DNA of 60,484 nucleotides, from contig JAFQWV010000010.1 in the NCBI GenBank assembly GCA_017407325.1, positions 1 to 60,484 of the forward strand, read 5' to 3'. A program made the translations under genes and the position numbers. The DNA comes from Clostridia bacterium. Its GTDB lineage: Bacteria > Bacillota > Clostridia > Christensenellales > Borkfalkiaceae. The first letter of the stretch is position 1, and every line of letters starts with the position of its first letter. Shown one piece after another: positions 49,054 through 57,525 of this stretch. Below the pieces are notes generated by a model that was given only the letters and a program-made list of their open reading frames with translations, was not told where the DNA came from and did not search any database.

Positions 49054-49557
49054 ATGACTACAAGAGAATTTAATAAGCTTATAAAAAATATTACGGTTGA
49101 CCGTCAAGCGCTTGTAAAAATTTATGATTTTTACTATAGGCGCATTACGTATTTTTTAAGCCGAACCTATGATAAAGCTTTTTCCGAAGATTGCGCGCAA
49201 GAATTTTTCCTTAATCTTTTAAAAAAGCCTGTCGATAGTTACGTGGAAAATCCTACTGCTTGGGTGTATAGGTGCTCTATAAATATTGCAAACGAAAAAA
49301 TTGAAAAAGAAAACAAGTATGCCGAGCTTAAAACACTTGACGAAAAAGTCGATTTCGAACCAAGTATTGAGATTTTTGGCGATCTGTACGAAAAGCTTAA
49401 AATGCTCGAAAAAGATGAGCGCGAGCTTATTTATCTCGTGCATTGGGACGGCTATAACTTAAAAGAAATTGCCGAAATTTTGGGCGTATCGCATGCAAAC
49501 GCCCGAAAAAAATATTCAAGAACTATAAAAAAATTAAAACAGTGGGGTGCAGTATGA
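49054..49557 (+). CDS. ECF-family RNA polymerase sigma factor
   Basis: This 167-aa protein has a sigma region 2 (LVKIYDFYYRRITYFLSRTY; CAQEFFLNLLKKPVDSYVEN, PTAWVYRCSINIANEKIEKE) and a sigma region 4 helix-turn-helix (LIYLVHWDGYNLKEIAEILG, VSHANARKKYSRTIKKLKQW). The size is typical for ECF sigma factors, which direct RNA polymerase to stress or envelope genes. AAAGGAGAAATC precedes the ATG. Its stop overlaps the next start as ATGA, the usual coupling to an anti-sigma factor. Confidence 0.92.
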   Translation: MTTREFNKLIKNITVDRQALVKIYDFYYRRITYFLSRTYDKAFSEDCAQEFFLNLLKKPVDSYVENPTAWVYRCSINIANEKIEKENKYAELKTLDEKVDFEPSIEIFGDLYEKLKMLEKDERELIYLVHWDGYNLKEIAEILGVSHANARKKYSRTIKKLKQWGAV

Positions 49558-50381
49558 AATTAAATAAAAAACTACAAAATATCGCAAACGAAAGTTTGGA
49601 AATTTATAATAATGAAGAATTTTTAACCGAACTTTTAAACATGGTAAAAACGCCCGTTATTATAGAAAAACCTTTCAAATTAAATAAGGCTGTTGTATCC
49701 GGCGTTGCCTTAGGGCTTGTTTTGGTGGTGGCTGTTCCTGTAATTATTCGAGCGGCAACTGGCTTAAATCAAACCGAAGTTCCTAAGTCTACTTCTGCAC
49801 AAACTTCAAATTCAACCCAATATGCGCCATCTCCAGCCCCAACCGATTCAGATACTTCATTTTCAACTTCTACAAGTAACAATATACAAAACGGTGAAGC
49901 ATCGCCTTGGCTATATATGTCTGTAAAAAGCGACGACTATACATTTAATTTAAACGACGTTACGCTTACTTTATTTTACGGGACGCCTATTCTTGACCCT
50001 GAATTTGAAAAAGAAAATGGATTAGACGTTCCAAATTTCGATATTTATTTTAAAAATAATGAAGGAAATGAAATACTCTATAAACACGTAGAAGAAAATT
50101 TAATTAGTTTTAAATATAATTCTGAAATAATAATCGAGAAAATTGATAGAAATAATCTTAAAATTGTTGGTGTCAAATATGATCATTCTGAAGAAATAAG
50201 AATACCCAAAGAAATATTTACAAAAAACGAAGGTACTGTTTCAGTTGCTATTAACGGCTATTTGGTTAAATCAAATGTTTATGTTATGCTCAATGAATTA
50301 GTTTTTGATTATATAGTTGTAGACAATCAAGTAACGTTGGCATTAAGAAAATACTCTTGGATTCACGACGCAATCGAATAA
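49554..50381 (+). CDS. Putative membrane anti-sigma factor
   Basis: The start is ATG 49554, overlapping the sigma stop by four bases; an in-frame GTG at 49542 is less likely. The 275-aa protein has a cytosolic N-terminus of about 45 residues, one transmembrane helix (VVSGVALGLVLVVAVPVIIR) and a Ser/Thr-rich external linker followed by a beta-rich domain of about 160 residues. No zinc-binding ZAS motif is present, so the anti-sigma role is inferred from gene order and topology. The outer domain may be a sensor. Confidence 0.75.
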   Translation: MKLNKKLQNIANESLEIYNNEEFLTELLNMVKTPVIIEKPFKLNKAVVSGVALGLVLVVAVPVIIRAATGLNQTEVPKSTSAQTSNSTQYAPSPAPTDSDTSFSTSTSNNIQNGEASPWLYMSVKSDDYTFNLNDVTLTLFYGTPILDPEFEKENGLDVPNFDIYFKNNEGNEILYKHVEENLISFKYNSEIIIEKIDRNNLKIVGVKYDHSEEIRIPKEIFTKNEGTVSVAINGYLVKSNVYVMLNELVFDYIVVDNQVTLALRKYSWIHDAIE

Positions 50382-50422
50382 ATTTGCGTTATAATCAAAT
50401 AAAATAATAAGGAGAAAAAGTT

Positions 50423-50776
50423 ATGTGCAAAAACACGAAAGTTGTTTTAGGTTTATTGTTTGCAACGCTTATATTTTCCATTATAAGCATTGCAAATCAA
50501 TTAACCGTTTCTTCAAAAACCGCTTATGCAGACGAATTAATAAATAATTCAGAGCATGAAGAATTTATTGAAAATGAGTATGTGTATAGCAGTGATAGTT
50601 ACATAGCCTTCGAAACAGAGAAAGTTCACTATTTAGAAAATGAACAAATTACTGTTTCTTACGTCTCACATTACATAAATGGAATAGCGGATATAACCTA
50701 TTCTCAAGACGGCTTTAACGTTCTTTCATTAACTATCGACCAAGAAGATAATAAAGCTTTTACAATTCTCCTTTGA
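50423..50776 (+). CDS. Small exported protein of unknown function
   Basis: This 117-aa protein has an N-terminal signal peptide (VVLGLLFATLIFSIISIANQ, with a likely cleavage after AYA near residue 36). The mature part is acidic, about 80 residues (EKVHYLENEQITVSYVSHYI), perhaps one beta-domain. No family recognised. It follows the sigma/anti-sigma pair by 41 nt with AAGGAGAA upstream and precedes a strong terminator, so it is probably part of that operon and may be a sensor partner or target. Confidence 0.7.
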   Translation: MCKNTKVVLGLLFATLIFSIISIANQLTVSSKTAYADELINNSEHEEFIENEYVYSSDSYIAFETEKVHYLENEQITVSYVSHYINGIADITYSQDGFNVLSLTIDQEDNKAFTILL

Positions 50777-50809
50777 TAAGTGATTTTTAAATAGATAGGT
50801 AAAAAAGGT

Positions 50810-50846
50810 GCGATAATGGGGCTATAAGCCGATTATCGCGCTTTTT
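50810..50846 (+). terminator. Terminator after the sigma factor operon
   Basis: Outer stem GCGATAAT/ATTATCGC and inner GGC-TATAA-GCC are followed by GCGCTTTTTTG. Confidence 0.88.
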
Positions 50847-50869
50847 TGTGTTTGTTATGAAAGTTGTTT

Positions 50870-50899
50870 ACGCGCATACTCGTACGCGAGTGTGCGCGT
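50870..50899. repeat. Strong inverted repeat upstream of the citrate operon
   Basis: ACGCGCATACTCG and CGAGTGTGCGCGT (one T-G mismatch) around TACG form a 13-bp stem, 45 bp before the TTGACA box. It could be a protein site or a second terminator; there is no T-run. Confidence 0.6.
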
Positions 50900-50944
50900 A
50901 TTAATATAATAAGGAATAAATTTTGTAAAAAATTGTTATTTTAC

Positions 50945-50989
50945 TTGACAAAGTTGTGTATATATGTATAATTGTATACAAGTATACAA
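50945..50989 (+). promoter_or_regulatory. Promoter and GntR-type operator of the citrate/2-oxoglutarate operon
   Basis: TTGACA (50945-50950) and TATAAT (50967-50972) have a 16-nt spacer. An 18-bp palindrome, TTGTATAC-AA-GTATACAA (50972-50989), starts at the end of the -10 box and covers the start site. Its spacing and TTGT...ACAA ends fit operators of FadR-type GntR regulators, and such a regulator is the second gene of this operon, so autoregulation is likely. Confidence 0.8.
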
Positions 50990-51008
50990 ATAAATAAGGG
51001 AGTTAAAA

Positions 51009-52382
51009 ATGTTAGAAATATCTTCAAAGACAAATTTATTAGAGCAAAAATCTTATAAATATTCGTTGCAAGACGTAGAAAAACCAAATTTATACCGTGA
51101 AATTTACAGTTATACAGAAGTTCCTAAAATTGCGTTCAATCACCGTCGTTGTCCAATAAATATGCCTGAAAAAATTTGGATAACAGACACGACTTTTCGT
51201 GACGGTCAACAATCGGTAGAGCCGTACACGGTTAAACAAATAGTTGACGTATATAAACTTATGTCAAAGCTTGGTGGACCGAACGGTATTATTCGTCAAA
51301 CGGAATTTTTCATTTATTCCAAAAAAGACAGAGAAGCACTTGATAAATGTCGCGAGCTCGGTTTAAAATTCCCTGAAATCACGTCGTGGATAAGGGCTAC
51401 TAAAGAAGACTTTAAGCTCGTTAAAGAAATGGGAATTAAAGAAACGGGTATTTTGGTAAGCTGTTCTGACTATCATATTTTCAATAAGCTTCATATGACA
51501 AGAAAGCAAGCGCTTGAACACTATTTATCTATAGTTTCTGCGGCGTTTGACGCAGGTATCGTTCCAAGATGTCACTTCGAAGATATCACGCGCGCCGATT
51601 TCTACGGTTTCGTAATGCCGTTTATATTAGAACTGCATAAGCTTTCAGAGCAAGCGGGAATTCCTGTAAAAATTCGTGCGTGCGACACGCTCGGCTACGG
51701 CGTTCCGTTTTCAGAAGTTGCGCTTCCGCGCAGTGTTCCGGGCATTGTTTACGGTATTCAACATTATTCGGATATCCCAAGCGAGTGTATCGAGTGGCAC
51801 GGTCACAACGACTTTTATAAAGCCGTTTCAAACGCAACTTGCGCTTGGTTATACGGTGCAAGCGCGGTAAACTGCTCGCTACTTGGTATCGGCGAAAGAA
51901 CGGGAAATATTCCGCTTGAAGCGATGGTTATGGAATACGCGTCGTTAAAGGGTACGCTCGACGGCATGGACCCAACGGTAATTACTGAAATTAAAGAATA
52001 TTTCAGAAAAGAAATGGGCTACGTAATTCCACCAATGACGCCTTTTATTGGCGACAGCTTCAACCAAACTCGCGCAGGAATTCACGCAGACGGGCTTTTA
52101 AAAGACGAAGAAATTTATAATATTTTCGATACGAAGAAAATATTAAACCGTCCAGCGGAAGTTATCATTTCTAAAACGAGTGGTCTTGCAGGAATTGCTT
52201 ACTGGATAAATAACGAATACGAACTTGTCGGAACTGACAAAGAAGTTTCTAAAAAGAGTGAACTTGTTGTAAAAATTAAAGAGTGGGTTGACAAGGAATA
52301 CGAAAACGAAAGACAAACTTCAATTTCTCCAAGGGAAATTCACGACCTTGTTGAAAAGTGGTCAGATTTAAGAAGAGACTAA
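51009..52382 (+). CDS. Re-type citrate synthase (isopropylmalate/homocitrate synthase family)
   Basis: This 457-aa protein belongs to the DRE-TIM metallolyase family: KIWITDTTFRDGQQSVEPYT near residue 55, WIRATKEDFKLVKEMGIKET, RCHFEDITRADFYG, the metal-binding EWHGHNDFYKAVSNATCAWL and GIGERTGNIPLEAMVMEYAS. It closely resembles, from memory, the Clostridium kluyveri Re-citrate synthase, which condenses acetyl-CoA and oxaloacetate with Re stereochemistry in anaerobes lacking ordinary citrate synthase. Aconitase and isocitrate dehydrogenase follow, giving the oxidative path to 2-oxoglutarate and glutamate. Homocitrate or isopropylmalate synthase is less likely in this context. Confidence 0.87.
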   Translation: MLEISSKTNLLEQKSYKYSLQDVEKPNLYREIYSYTEVPKIAFNHRRCPINMPEKIWITDTTFRDGQQSVEPYTVKQIVDVYKLMSKLGGPNGIIRQTEFFIYSKKDREALDKCRELGLKFPEITSWIRATKEDFKLVKEMGIKETGILVSCSDYHIFNKLHMTRKQALEHYLSIVSAAFDAGIVPRCHFEDITRADFYGFVMPFILELHKLSEQAGIPVKIRACDTLGYGVPFSEVALPRSVPGIVYGIQHYSDIPSECIEWHGHNDFYKAVSNATCAWLYGASAVNCSLLGIGERTGNIPLEAMVMEYASLKGTLDGMDPTVITEIKEYFRKEMGYVIPPMTPFIGDSFNQTRAGIHADGLLKDEEIYNIFDTKKILNRPAEVIISKTSGLAGIAYWINNEYELVGTDKEVSKKSELVVKIKEWVDKEYENERQTSISPREIHDLVEKWSDLRRD

Positions 52383-52384
52383 TT

Positions 52385-53026
52385 ATGGACGATATAAAAT
52401 TTACGTCACTTGCTGACAAAGTTTTTTTGCGTATTGAAAGTGATATTCTATCAGGTGTTTACGCACCCGGTACGCTTTTGACCGAGCTTGGGCTTTCAAA
52501 GGAGCTGGACGTGTCCAGAACGCCTATACGTGAGGCAATAAGGCGATTAGAACAAGAAAATCTTGTAAAAGAAACACCTAAGGGCCACGTGGTTTTGGGA
52601 ATTACTCAGCGTGATATTTGCGATATCTACGATATCCGTCTTAAAATCGAAGGCGTGGCAACCGCTATGTGCGCTAAAAATATTTCAGACGAAAATTTAC
52701 TTAAGCTTAAAGAAACGCTTGAACTTCAAGAGTTTTACACCGACAAAGGCGAGGCGGATAAAATTAAATCTGCCGACAGCGAGTTTCATCAAATTATTTT
52801 TGAAAACTGCGGTAGTGAAATCTATTCAAGCATATTAGCAACTTTACACAAAAAAGTTCAACTTGGTAGAAAGGCTTCGGTTTCCGACAGCGATCGCGCT
52901 AAGCGCGCTATCAAAGAACACAGAGAAATTTATAACGCGCTTCTATCTCGCGACGAAAAACTCGCTGAAGCGCTTGCTATTCAACACGTTAACAACGCAA
53001 AAATAAGTATTATGAGGTTAAAATAA
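52385..53026 (+). CDS. GntR-family (FadR/FCD) transcriptional regulator
   Basis: The start is ATG 52385, two bases after the citrate synthase stop. The 213-aa protein has an N-terminal winged helix (VFLRIESDILSGVYAPGTLL; LDVSRTPIREAIRRLEQENL) and a C-terminal helical FCD effector domain (YDIRLKIEGVATAMCAKNIS; DSEFHQIIFENCGSEIYSSI, ending HREIYNALLSRDEKLAEALA) with the metal-binding His/Asp pattern. FCD regulators often bind small carboxylic acids. Lying inside the operon behind a matching palindrome, it likely senses citrate, 2-oxoglutarate or similar and controls its own operon. Confidence 0.9.
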   Translation: MDDIKFTSLADKVFLRIESDILSGVYAPGTLLTELGLSKELDVSRTPIREAIRRLEQENLVKETPKGHVVLGITQRDICDIYDIRLKIEGVATAMCAKNISDENLLKLKETLELQEFYTDKGEADKIKSADSEFHQIIFENCGSEIYSSILATLHKKVQLGRKASVSDSDRAKRAIKEHREIYNALLSRDEKLAEALAIQHVNNAKISIMRLK

Positions 53027-53027
53027 A

Positions 53028-54956
53028 ATGGGACTAACTATTGCTCAGAAAATCATTAAAAGCCACCTCGTTAGTGGCAATATGGTTTGTGGCGAAGAAA
53101 TCGCTATCAAAATCGACCAAACGTTAACTCAAGACGCTACGGGTACTATGGCGTATTTAGAGTTTGAAACTATGGGACTTAAGCGCGTTAAGACCGAGCG
53201 TTCGGTTGCGTATATCGACCACAACACTTTACAATGCGGTTTTGAAAACGCTGACGACCATATCTATATTCAATCGGTTGCTAAAAAGCACGGTATCTAT
53301 TTTTCAAGACCGGGTAACGGTATTTGCCACCAAGTTCACCTTGAAAGATTCGGTAAACCTGGTAAGACTTTAATCGGCTCTGACAGTCACACTCCAACAG
53401 GTGGCGGTTTGGGTATGCTATCTTTCGGCGCTGGCGGTTTAGACGTTGCCGTTGCTATGGGTGGCGGTGCGTACTATATCACTATGCCAAAAATGTTCAA
53501 GGTTAATCTTACAGGCAAGTTAAGACCGTTCGTTTCTGCTAAAGACGTATCTTTAGAAATTTTAAGAATTTTATCCGTAAAAGGTGGCGTTGGCGCGATT
53601 ATCGAATGGGGTGGCGAAGGTATTAAGACTTTATCCGTTCCAGAACGCGCAACTATTACCAATATGGGAACGGAGCTTGGCGCAACCACTTCAATCTTCC
53701 CAAGCGACGAAATCACTAAAGACTTCCTTGCGCGTCAAGGTAGAGTCGAAGATTATATTCCACTAGAAAGTGACGCTGATGCTATTTATGACAGAATTAT
53801 CGACATCAACTTAAGCGAACTTGAACCGCTTATCGCTTGTCCGCACAGCCCTGACAACGTAGTTAAAGTTTCAAGTATCGAAGGAACTAAGGTAAACCAA
53901 GTTTGTATCGGCTCTTGCACGAACTCGTCACTTATGGATTTACTTAAAGTTGCAGGTCTTTTAAAGGGTAAAAAGGTTAACGAAAACGTAAGTTTATCAA
54001 TCTCGCCGGGATCTAAGCAAGTTCTTTCTATGCTTTCAGATATGGGCGCGCTAAACGATATCTTACAATCGGGTGCAAGACTTTTAGAGTGTGCGTGCGG
54101 TCCTTGTATCGGTATGGGCTTTTCACCAAACTCAGCAGGCGTAAGCTTAAGAACTTTCAACCGTAACTTCTTAGGTAGAAGCGGAACGAAAGACGCTAAC
54201 GTTTACCTTTGCTCGCCGGAAGTTGCAGTTGCTGCAGCAATCACAGGCGTAATTACAGATCCAAGAAAACTCGAAATTATGCCTGAAATCGTTATGCCGG
54301 AAACGTTCAAAATTGACGATAGTCAAGTTATAGCGCCACTTAGCGAAGAAGATGCAAAATCTGCAACCGTTTTACGCGGACCAAACATTAAGCCTTTCCC
54401 TGAAACGAAACCAATGGACGATAAGCTTTCCGTTACCGTTGCTTTAAAGGTTGGCGACAATATCACGACCGACCACATTATGCCGGCAGGCGCTAAGATT
54501 TTACCTTACCGCTCGAATATTCCGTTCCTTTCTAAATTCTGCTTCTCAGTAGTTGACGAAAAGTTCTCTGAACGCGCGTTAGAGCTTGGCTCAAGCGTAA
54601 TTTTAGGCGGTAGCAACTACGGTCAAGGCTCGTCACGCGAACACGCTGCACTCGTTCCATTATATTTAGGCGTAAAAGCAGTTATCGCTAAGAGCTTTGC
54701 TCGTATTCACTCTGCAAACTTAATCAATGCAGGTATTATGCCTTTAACTTTAAAGAACGAAAACGACTATGACGAAATTAACCAAAACGACAAACTCGTT
54801 TTAGAAAATATTTTCGACGGTTTAAGTAAGGGTGTAATCGTATTAAAAGATTTAACTAATAATAAATCTTACGAGCTTTTATGCGATTATACAGAACGCC
54901 AAATTGCTATCATTAAAGCAGGTGGCTTGCTTGCTTACACTAAGGAAACAAACTAA
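53028..54956 (+). CDS. acn: Aconitate hydratase
   Basis: This 642-aa enzyme interconverts citrate and isocitrate with a [4Fe-4S] cluster. Cluster ligands are visible in CIGSCTNSSLMDLL (near residue 295) and CACGPCIGMGFSP (near 355). Substrate motifs include SDSHTPTGGGLGMLSFGAGG and, in the C-terminal swivel domain, GSSREHAALVPLYLGVKAVI. The length of about 640 and the order of domains fit the short aconitase group found in Clostridia. It begins two bases after the GntR stop. Confidence 0.95.
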   Translation: MGLTIAQKIIKSHLVSGNMVCGEEIAIKIDQTLTQDATGTMAYLEFETMGLKRVKTERSVAYIDHNTLQCGFENADDHIYIQSVAKKHGIYFSRPGNGICHQVHLERFGKPGKTLIGSDSHTPTGGGLGMLSFGAGGLDVAVAMGGGAYYITMPKMFKVNLTGKLRPFVSAKDVSLEILRILSVKGGVGAIIEWGGEGIKTLSVPERATITNMGTELGATTSIFPSDEITKDFLARQGRVEDYIPLESDADAIYDRIIDINLSELEPLIACPHSPDNVVKVSSIEGTKVNQVCIGSCTNSSLMDLLKVAGLLKGKKVNENVSLSISPGSKQVLSMLSDMGALNDILQSGARLLECACGPCIGMGFSPNSAGVSLRTFNRNFLGRSGTKDANVYLCSPEVAVAAAITGVITDPRKLEIMPEIVMPETFKIDDSQVIAPLSEEDAKSATVLRGPNIKPFPETKPMDDKLSVTVALKVGDNITTDHIMPAGAKILPYRSNIPFLSKFCFSVVDEKFSERALELGSSVILGGSNYGQGSSREHAALVPLYLGVKAVIAKSFARIHSANLINAGIMPLTLKNENDYDEINQNDKLVLENIFDGLSKGVIVLKDLTNNKSYELLCDYTERQIAIIKAGGLLAYTKETN

Positions 54957-54963
54957 AAAATAA

Positions 54964-54995
54964 GCCAAAAACCGCCTTATAGCGCGGTTTTTGGC
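54964..54995 (+). terminator. Intercistronic hairpin between acn and icd
   Basis: A 12-bp stem, GCCAAAAACCGC/GCGGTTTTTGGC with loop CTTATAGC, lies 20 nt before icd. It has no T-run after it, so it more likely stabilises or partly attenuates the transcript than ends it. Confidence 0.6.
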
Positions 54996-55015
54996 AAAAT
55001 ATAAGGGAATTTATT

Positions 55016-56230
55016 ATGGAAAAGATTAAAATGACTACACCGCTCGTCGAGATGGACGGCGACGAAATGACCAGAATTATTTGGCAAGAAATTAAAGACG
55101 AACTTATCCTTCCTTTCGTTGATCTAAAAACCGAATACTACGATTTAGGTTTGAAAATGAGAAACGATACCGACGATAAAATCACTTGGGATTCTGCGTA
55201 CGCAACAAAAAAATACGGTGTTGCGGTTAAGTGCGCGACTATTACTCCAAACGCACAACGCGTTGAAGAATATAACCTTAAGGAAATGTGGAAAAGTCCT
55301 AACGGCACTATCCGCGCAGTTTTAGACGGCACGGTTTTCCGCGCTCCTATTATTATTCCGTCGGTTAAGCCTGCAGTCAAAACTTGGGAAAAGCCTATCA
55401 CAATCGCTCGTCACGCTTACGGCGACGTTTATAAGGCAACCGAATTCAGACTTGAAGGTGAAGGAAAGGCTGAACTTGTTTTTACCGATAAAGACGGTAA
55501 CGAAAAAAGAGAGACTATCTACGATTTTGAATGTCCTGGCGTTTTACAAGGTCAGTACAATAAAGACACTTCAATCAAGTCTTTTGCTCGTTCGTGCTTT
55601 AACTACGCGCTTGCAACCCGTCAAGACTTGTGGTTTTCTACGAAAGATACTATTTCTAAAAAATACGACCAAACTTTTAAATTTATCTTCCAAGAAATTT
55701 ACGACAACGAATATAAAGAAAAGTTTGAAGAACTTGGTATCACTTATTTCTATACTCTTATCGACGATGCCGTTGCAAGAGTTATCAGAAGTAAGGGTGG
55801 TTTCGTTTGGGCGCTTAAAAACTACGACGGCGACGTTATGAGCGATATGGTTTCAACTGCGTTCGGCTCGCTTGCGATGATGACTTCTGTTTTAGTTTCT
55901 CCTGACGGAAATTACGAATACGAAGCAGCACACGGAACCGTTACTCGCCACTATTATAGATACTTAAAAGGCGAAAAGACTTCTACAAACCCAATGGCTA
56001 CCATTTTTGCTTGGTCTGGCGCACTCAGAAAGCGTGGCGAGCTTGACGGCTTAACCGATTTAGTAGACTATGCAGACAAGCTTGAAAGCGCTTGTTTAGA
56101 TACCTTAAACGCAGGAATTATGACGAAAGACTTAATCCCACTCGTTGATAGCGGAGTTGAAGCAAAAGCAGTTTTAACAAGCGAATTTATCGCAGAAATA
56201 AAATCAAGACTTGCTGAAAAATTATCTTAA
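55016..56230 (+). CDS. icd: NADP-dependent isocitrate dehydrogenase (eukaryotic-type, subfamily II)
   Basis: This 404-aa enzyme oxidises isocitrate to 2-oxoglutarate and CO2. It opens [20 protein letters not shown] and has [40 protein letters not shown] and the dehydrogenase signature [20 protein letters not shown], with PNGTIRA as phosphate-binding loop. The sequence and length are those of homodimeric type II IDH, usually NADP-linked. It ends the operon that starts with Re-citrate synthase. Confidence 0.95.
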   Translation: MEKIKMTTPLVEMDGDEMTRIIWQEIKDELILPFVDLKTEYYDLGLKMRNDTDDKITWDSAYATKKYGVAVKCATITPNAQRVEEYNLKEMWKSPNGTIRAVLDGTVFRAPIIIPSVKPAVKTWEKPITIARHAYGDVYKATEFRLEGEGKAELVFTDKDGNEKRETIYDFECPGVLQGQYNKDTSIKSFARSCFNYALATRQDLWFSTKDTISKKYDQTFKFIFQEIYDNEYKEKFEELGITYFYTLIDDAVARVIRSKGGFVWALKNYDGDVMSDMVSTAFGSLAMMTSVLVSPDGNYEYEAAHGTVTRHYYRYLKGEKTSTNPMATIFAWSGALRKRGELDGLTDLVDYADKLESACLDTLNAGIMTKDLIPLVDSGVEAKAVLTSEFIAEIKSRLAEKLS

Positions 56231-56267
56231 AAACAACAAAAAACCGCGCTATAGCGCAGGTAAATAG

Positions 56268-56297
56268 AAAATCACCACTAAAAAGTGGTGATTTTTT
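56268..56297. terminator. Bidirectional terminator between icd and ychF
   Basis: AAAATCACCACT and AGTGGTGATTTT with an A-rich loop and a T-run lie between convergent genes. Upstream of it is a separate 12-bp perfect palindrome, GCGCTATAGCGC (56246-56257). Confidence 0.88.
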
Positions 56298-57394
56298 TAT
56301 ACGTTAAATCTAAATAATACTACGTCGCCGTCGCGCATGACGTAATCTTTACCTTCAGAGCGAACTTTGCCTTTTTCCTTTGCCGTATTGAAACTGCCTA
56401 GTTCTATAAGTGTTTCGTAGTCGACAATCTCAGCACGGATAAAACCGCGTTCAAAGTCGGTGTGAATTTTGCCCGCCGCCTGTGGCGCTTTAGTTCCGAT
56501 TTTAATAGTCCAAGCGCGGGTTTCAGGTTTTCCTGCGGTTAAAAAACTCATAAGACCGAGTAGGCGATAAGATGCTTTTACAAGTTTATTAAGACCGCTT
56601 TCGTTAAGACCTAGTTCTACTAAAAATTCTTTTGCCTCCTCAGGCTCGAGCATAGAAAGTTCTTCTTCGGTTTTAGCGCAGATAACGATAGTTTCGCTGT
56701 TTTCTGCATTTGCGAAATCTTTAACGAGTTTAACAAGTTCGTTGTCGTTTTCGTCTTCGCCCATAACGCTTTCAGAGATATTAGCGCAGTAAATAACAGG
56801 CTTTGAAGAAATAAGGAAAAGACCTTTTACGTAATCTTTTTCTTCTTCCGAAAAAGTCATTGTTCTGACAGGCTTTTCGCTCGTTAAGTGGTTATAAATT
56901 CTCTCTAAAAGTTCGACTTCCACTTGATATTTCTTGTCGCCAGTCTTTATCATATTGCGCGCTTTATTGAGTTGTTTTTCAACAGACTCGATATCGGCTA
57001 GAATAAGTTCGAGATTGATAATTTGAATATCGCGAATAGGTGAAACGCTGTCTTCAACGTGGGTGATATTGTCGTCTTCAAAACAGCGAACTACGTGAAC
57101 GATAGCGTCAACTTCGCGAATATGCGATAAGAATTTATTGCCAAGACCTTCGCCTTTTGACGCGCCTTTTACAAGACCTGCAATATCAACGAATTCAATC
57201 GTTGCTGGGACTATTTTCTTACAGTCGTAAAGCTTGGCAAGCTTATCAAGTCTTTCGTCGGGAACGGCAACAACGCCAACGTTTGGCTCGATCGTGCAGA
57301 ACGGAAAGTTCGCCGCCATTGCGCCAGCGTGGGTGATTGCATTAAATAAAGTGGACTTGCCAACGTTAGGAAGTCCTACTACGCCTAATTTCAT
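56297..57394 (-). CDS. ychF: YchF/Ola1-family ATPase
   Basis: This 365-aa P-loop protein starts [20 protein letters not shown] (Walker A) and has the G3 motif [20 protein letters not shown]. The atypical G4 motif CANISE (NxxE rather than NKxD) makes YchF proteins prefer ATP over GTP. A coiled-coil arm (about 130-160) and the C-terminal TGS domain (about 280-365) complete the family. It associates with ribosomes and has been tied to stress responses. Length is standard; it is a single gene. Confidence 0.96.
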   Translation of the reverse strand: MKLGVVGLPNVGKSTLFNAITHAGAMAANFPFCTIEPNVGVVAVPDERLDKLAKLYDCKKIVPATIEFVDIAGLVKGASKGEGLGNKFLSHIREVDAIVHVVRCFEDDNITHVEDSVSPIRDIQIINLELILADIESVEKQLNKARNMIKTGDKKYQVEVELLERIYNHLTSEKPVRTMTFSEEEKDYVKGLFLISSKPVIYCANISESVMGEDENDNELVKLVKDFANAENSETIVICAKTEEELSMLEPEEAKEFLVELGLNESGLNKLVKASYRLLGLMSFLTAGKPETRAWTIKIGTKAPQAAGKIHTDFERGFIRAEIVDYETLIELGSFNTAKEKGKVRSEGKDYVMRDGDVVLFRFNV

Positions 57395-57472
57395 TTTTGC
57401 TCCTTAAATCGGTTAAAATTATATTTTATACGATAATTATATAACAAATTGAAGTTTTATTCAATCTATTTG

Positions 57473-57501
57473 TTGTTATTTTTACTCTTTTATGGTAAAA
57501 T
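57473..57501 (+). promoter_or_regulatory. Promoter of argS
   Basis: TTGTTA (57473-57478) and TAAAAT (57496-57501) have a 17-nt spacer, 24 nt before the argS ATG, with AAGGAAGGA as ribosome site. No T-box structure is present in this short leader. Confidence 0.65.
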
Positions 57502-57525
57502 AATTTTCTAAGGAAGGATAAATTT

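Noticed and set aside
51009-52382. Homocitrate or 2-isopropylmalate synthase of lysine or leucine synthesis
   Set aside because: The sequence resembles Re-citrate synthase more closely and the operon partners are aconitase and isocitrate dehydrogenase, with no leu or lys genes.
53786-54160. Minus-strand frame of 124 codons opposite aconitase
   Set aside because: It is an antisense shadow of a conserved coding sequence including the aconitase cluster motif.
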